Position numbers and translations under genes: made by a program. Of a stretch of 64,000 nt of DNA, positions 60,408 through 64,000 are shown one piece after another (within the stretch, counting starts at the first letter, position 1; every line of letters begins with the position of its first letter). Below the pieces are notes generated by a model, which was given only the letters and a program-made list of their open reading frames with translations, was not told the DNA's origin and did no database searches. The stretch is from Branchiostoma floridae (Eukaryota; Chordata; Leptocardii; Amphioxiformes; Branchiostomatidae): assembly GCF_000003815.2 (NCBI RefSeq), contig NC_049979.1:19835201-19899200 (forward strand), in the 5' to 3' direction.

Positions 60408-62564
60408 ACTAGGCTGACACGAGGTCAGAAACTTTCAGTGCTGTTTGGCAGATTGCCAGCTAGAGTGTAGCTTCTCTGTTTCACACACCATTTGTGTGTT
60501 TACTATATATTGACCGTGCTACGCAAAAATGCCCCTAGCAAACAATGTTACAATGTGTCAAACAAACTTTGCCGGTAGTTGTCAACTTGTAGGTGCTTCG
60601 ATTACTTCAGTGTCTTCTCAATAGTTTCATAACCAGAAAAAAATTAAGAAGGCTTATTGTTGTTGACGAATCTATCTCATGCAACCATCGTTGAGTTTTA
60701 CCATCCCCTATATTTCGATTTGAATTTCCGATTAACTGTATACATGTATAAGTCAGAAACGCTTGATCTATGACTTAATACCCGTTGACTTAATACGCTT
60801 TCTTGCCTATTGAAAATGAAAGCTATTGCAACGATATATCACTAACTGTTATGTGAAACTACAGATATTGAAAGGGTTTAGCAGTTGCAGAAGGTGAACG
60901 AGGATGGGACAACGCCAATGTTGTTGAAACTTGGGAAGTTTTGCAGACCCCAAACATCACGACAAAAACACAGCTGTTATATTTGTACATGTTCAATACA
61001 GTTTTTAATATTTCTGAATTACCTGATCACAATCATCTTAATACAATCATCGGAAAATTTACAGCCAGAAATTTTGGACTTTCACAAGCAAATATAACGA
61101 TAATAAAAAATGCCAAAGTATGGTGTTGATATAAATACATGCAATATATAAATACAACTTGACAAATGATTGTCTTGTGGGCACACACCTACACTGGGCA
61201 TAAATATTAGAATCTCACATAATATGATCTTGTACAAAAATATCTCCAAATAAAAACTTTTGGCCTGTACAGTTCATACAGAAGGAACGAGAACAAGACA
61301 GATTATTCGACCTTGGCACATTCACGCATATGTACATCTTCAGCTTGTAAGACAACTACAACAACATATACAGCTGGCTTCTAATAAACATTCAACACAA
61401 AAACAGGCCAGGAATAAGATGACAGCTTTGCTTAAATCACACAAAATGGAAATATCCAAACATATCTTATTTTTCCGACTTCAATAGCATACCTATATTT
61501 TGGCAACTGGGAGATGTGAACTGTTTTTTAAAATCCATTCACAAATGTTGCCCAATAAAAATGGTTAAAATATCCATACATCTACATATAGTGATTCCAT
61601 GATGATCTGTATAGAATAGGCTAAAATCATGTCATGACATTTGTATACACTCTGTTGACATGGATAACTAAAGGCAAGATATCTCTTTTTTTTTGCACAT
61701 TGGGATAAGTCTACACAGTGTCAAAACAGTTGAGTAGTTATCATAATTCTTTATGAGTTGGCAAGGGTGGCAACCACACTTCGTACATGTACGTAAGTAC
61801 GATTTACAGTGATCAATAACTTTGATACTTTTAAACTGGGCATTTCTGCATCCTTTCAAAATATACAAACAACAGATAGTAGAGCACCTGTTTCCAGGCT
61901 GGTTGGGTAACATACAAAACTCAACAACTTACATGTAATCTTTCCTTTCAAACATTTCTTACACATTTGCTCAGCAATTGCTACAAGACTTTCTTTTCAA
62001 AGACCACAAGTGAGAAGAACCAACACACAGATAAGTTAGTCGTCAGTAACTCCAGACTTCAGGAGCCAAAAAAAACAGAGGACTCTTGAGTTAGTGATTG
62101 CACCAATGTAACCACAGCTGCGACCCTCCATCTTTCAAGTTCAACATCAAAACAGTCACGACCATTTTCTTTGGCACTCTGACGGCACAAACCTAGCTGA
62201 GTCAGTATACAGGAAACCATTTCGTTTCAGACATTCAGACGACCACAGCTACATGCACCTTCCATTCTTTACAACAGCACCTTTGCGAAATCAGACAGTT
62301 TATATTATATAGCAGCTCACTAATCATGATCCAAAAGCCTCCTTTTCGAGAGACGAGTATGAATTTGAAGCGAACCCTTTGGACCATCTTCCAGATTATA
62401 TGTACATTTTTCAAATGAGAAGTGATACATCCAGTGACAGTTTCCCCAGACTACGTTACTTCTCCATTGAACACAGTCCTTTTATATAAAGGCCTACAGT
62501 GCTATGTGACATGGTTCGGGGCTCGTTGTTTGGCCATGACTATTGCTGAGAAGCGTTGTCCATC
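60408..62564. other. Spacer, probably including the 3' UTR of the START-domain gene
   Basis: AT-rich, with no coding exon. The minus-strand START gene must have its 3' UTR below 62565; no unique polyadenylation site can be chosen. Confidence 0.4.
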
Positions 62565-63959
62565 CTAAGTGTGAGAAGAGATGTAGTTGGAGAGGTAGGT
62601 GATGAGGTGAGGCTGTTTCCTGCTGGCCAGGTTGACAAGTTGGGGCAGGACGGAGGCGCCTAGGTCCACCTAGGGATAACAGGAACAAACGGAAAGTTAC
62701 AACTTAAAAAGAATACGTTTTGGTGCCCCTATTTGCATTTCAGTGATACATGGCTCAAGTGTTTTCGATATCAAAAGATATTCTGACCCTCTAAAATAAC
62801 TACAGTGAATATCGAATGTCTGAACCTCAAAGAAGAATACTTGAACCTTGCTGATAAATGCTAATGAAACCCAAATAGGGACACCAACATAGTGGTCAAC
62901 ACCTGCGTTACTGATATGCTTTACATGATATGTTTATGTTCTAGTTTGACATTTTGCTTACTCCCTCACCATGTCTTCTTAACGTTGTCTCCTTCTATTC
63001 CATTGTTGAACCAAATATTGATGTTGCATCAAAAAGAAGTTACAACTCTTTGCATATTCTTCTTCTGACAGCCACAAATCAGCTATGGAGACCCAAAGTC
63101 TAGCTCTCAGGTTTTCAAAAGAATGTCTTTTTGTTGTTGTTTTTATAGAACTTAATTGTTCATTCTGTGTGAAACATACCGTTTCAAAGGTGTCTGAGAA
63201 ACATCGAAACATAAGCAATGTAAGTACCTGTTGGTTGTGTAAAAAGAATTCTCCTATATCCTATACTGTTACAACTAGTTACTGTTAACATTGTAAACTG
63301 TTCTAAGGGTATACAATCATCTACAATTCTTCATAAGTTTCTTGATTACAAGCAAATAGTTGATGAGATTGTCCAGTCTGACCTGGATGAGATAGGCCAC
63401 CCTGGTCACCTCCTTGTTGCCCTGTACCACAGGCTCCAGCACCAGTCCACACTGGGACAGGTGACCTCTGGTAACCCCTGCTGTCAGGGGGCAGCTGGGA
63501 TGGGACACAGACTGGGCTGCCAGGATGTACCTCCCTCCCTGTGGACACAGGTGTAGGCATGGTTAAGGACCAATCACAGGCTTCCATTTCCTAATTAGAT
63601 ATATCATGCAAACATGCCAGCCCTATGACATCAACAAAACACAACAGGTGTCAGGAAAATTTACATTACATGTATGTGTTGGGAGCTGGTGCATCACAAG
63701 TCAGTCCAGTCTCATCAGGTTGGGCTTAGCACACTACGGATTATACAGCACATGTAGCTGTGAAACCCCCATGCCAGACTGGTCAGTGAGTATACTAGTG
63801 CTGTTTATAATACAGTGCATAGAACACCAGTTATTTACTACTGATAAACGAACTGACAGACAGAAGAAGTGTAACTGACCTGACTGCCCTCCTGCAGCAG
63901 GCAGCAGAAGTCCCGTGGCTGCTGTAGGAAGCACTGCGACGTCTCATGCACACTGTGCA
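62565..63959 (-). CDS. START (lipid-transfer) domain protein, 3' end only
   Basis: Three exons are in the window, high to low: 63959-63880, 63538-63383 and 62669-62565 (stop TAG 62567-62565); the later two junctions are phase 0. They encode VHETSQCFLQQPRDFCCLL, then GGRYILAAQSVSHPSCPL, GVTRGHLSQCGLVLEPV and KEVTRVAYLIQ, then VDLGASVLPQLVNLASR and QPHLITYLSNYISSH. This is the second half of a START domain, ending with its C-terminal helix at the protein end. The HETSQ…QPRDFC…L and LAAQSV…EVTRVxYL strings remind me most of STARD9 (a kinesin with a C-terminal START domain), but only about 113 codons are visible, so the family beyond START is uncertain. The role would be binding a lipid in a hydrophobic pocket. 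The gene runs off the right edge; nothing is broken in what is seen. Confidence 0.78.
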
Positions 63960-64000
63960 CTGGAAACAAACAAACAAAACAGACAACAAATGTCAGTACC

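Overview
The window looks like assembled genomic DNA (four N gaps) from an invertebrate chordate, most likely amphioxus (Branchiostoma). The evidence is intron-rich genes with GT-AG borders, very dense young repeats, and a set of innate-immune genes. These are a hevein-PGRP chimera, an LRR-Ig receptor, a CARD protein with an RLR/MAVS-type fold, and several IgV receptors. Species and assembly cannot be named from sequence alone.

Layout: 1-4.1 kb holds a C2H2 zinc-finger ORF on the minus strand, head to head with a five-exon CARD gene on the plus strand. 4.1-9.7 kb is gene-poor and contains a duplicated non-coding element with a 163-bp tandem array. 9.8-12.7 kb is a single-exon LRR-Ig transmembrane receptor. 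14.0-17.3 kb is a seven-exon secreted PGRP. 18.6-51.1 kb holds three small plus-strand Ig-transmembrane genes, called A, C and B here in map order. Gene A is split by a ~24.6-kb block (20015-44642) bounded by ~0.6-kb inverted repeats. The block is full of LINE fragments, MITEs, minisatellites, a small LTR element and a DIRS-like fossil. 53.1-60.3 kb is a 13-exon receptor tyrosine kinase on the minus strand. 62.6-64 kb is the 3' end of a START-domain gene, also minus and cut by the window edge.

How the genes relate: the first Ig domain of the kinase receptor resembles the IgV exon of genes A and B next door, so the region looks like one Ig-receptor cluster containing one signalling member and short-tailed relatives. 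The kinase domain and C-terminal tail resemble MET/RON, including a paired-tyrosine docking tail, but the ectodomain is Ig-type rather than Sema/PSI/IPT. IRF/ISRE-like motifs occur near or in intron 1 of A, B, C and the kinase gene, which suggests shared immune control (inference). Two minisatellites lie on functional parts of the kinase gene: a 63-bp array copies a 5' splice site in the catalytic domain, and an 80-bp array copies the C-terminal tail and stop codon. A one-base length change in a homopolymer breaks the last kinase exon as assembled.

Exon borders were placed by hand from GT-AG sites and phase continuity. They are internally consistent, but no transcript data or database search was available.
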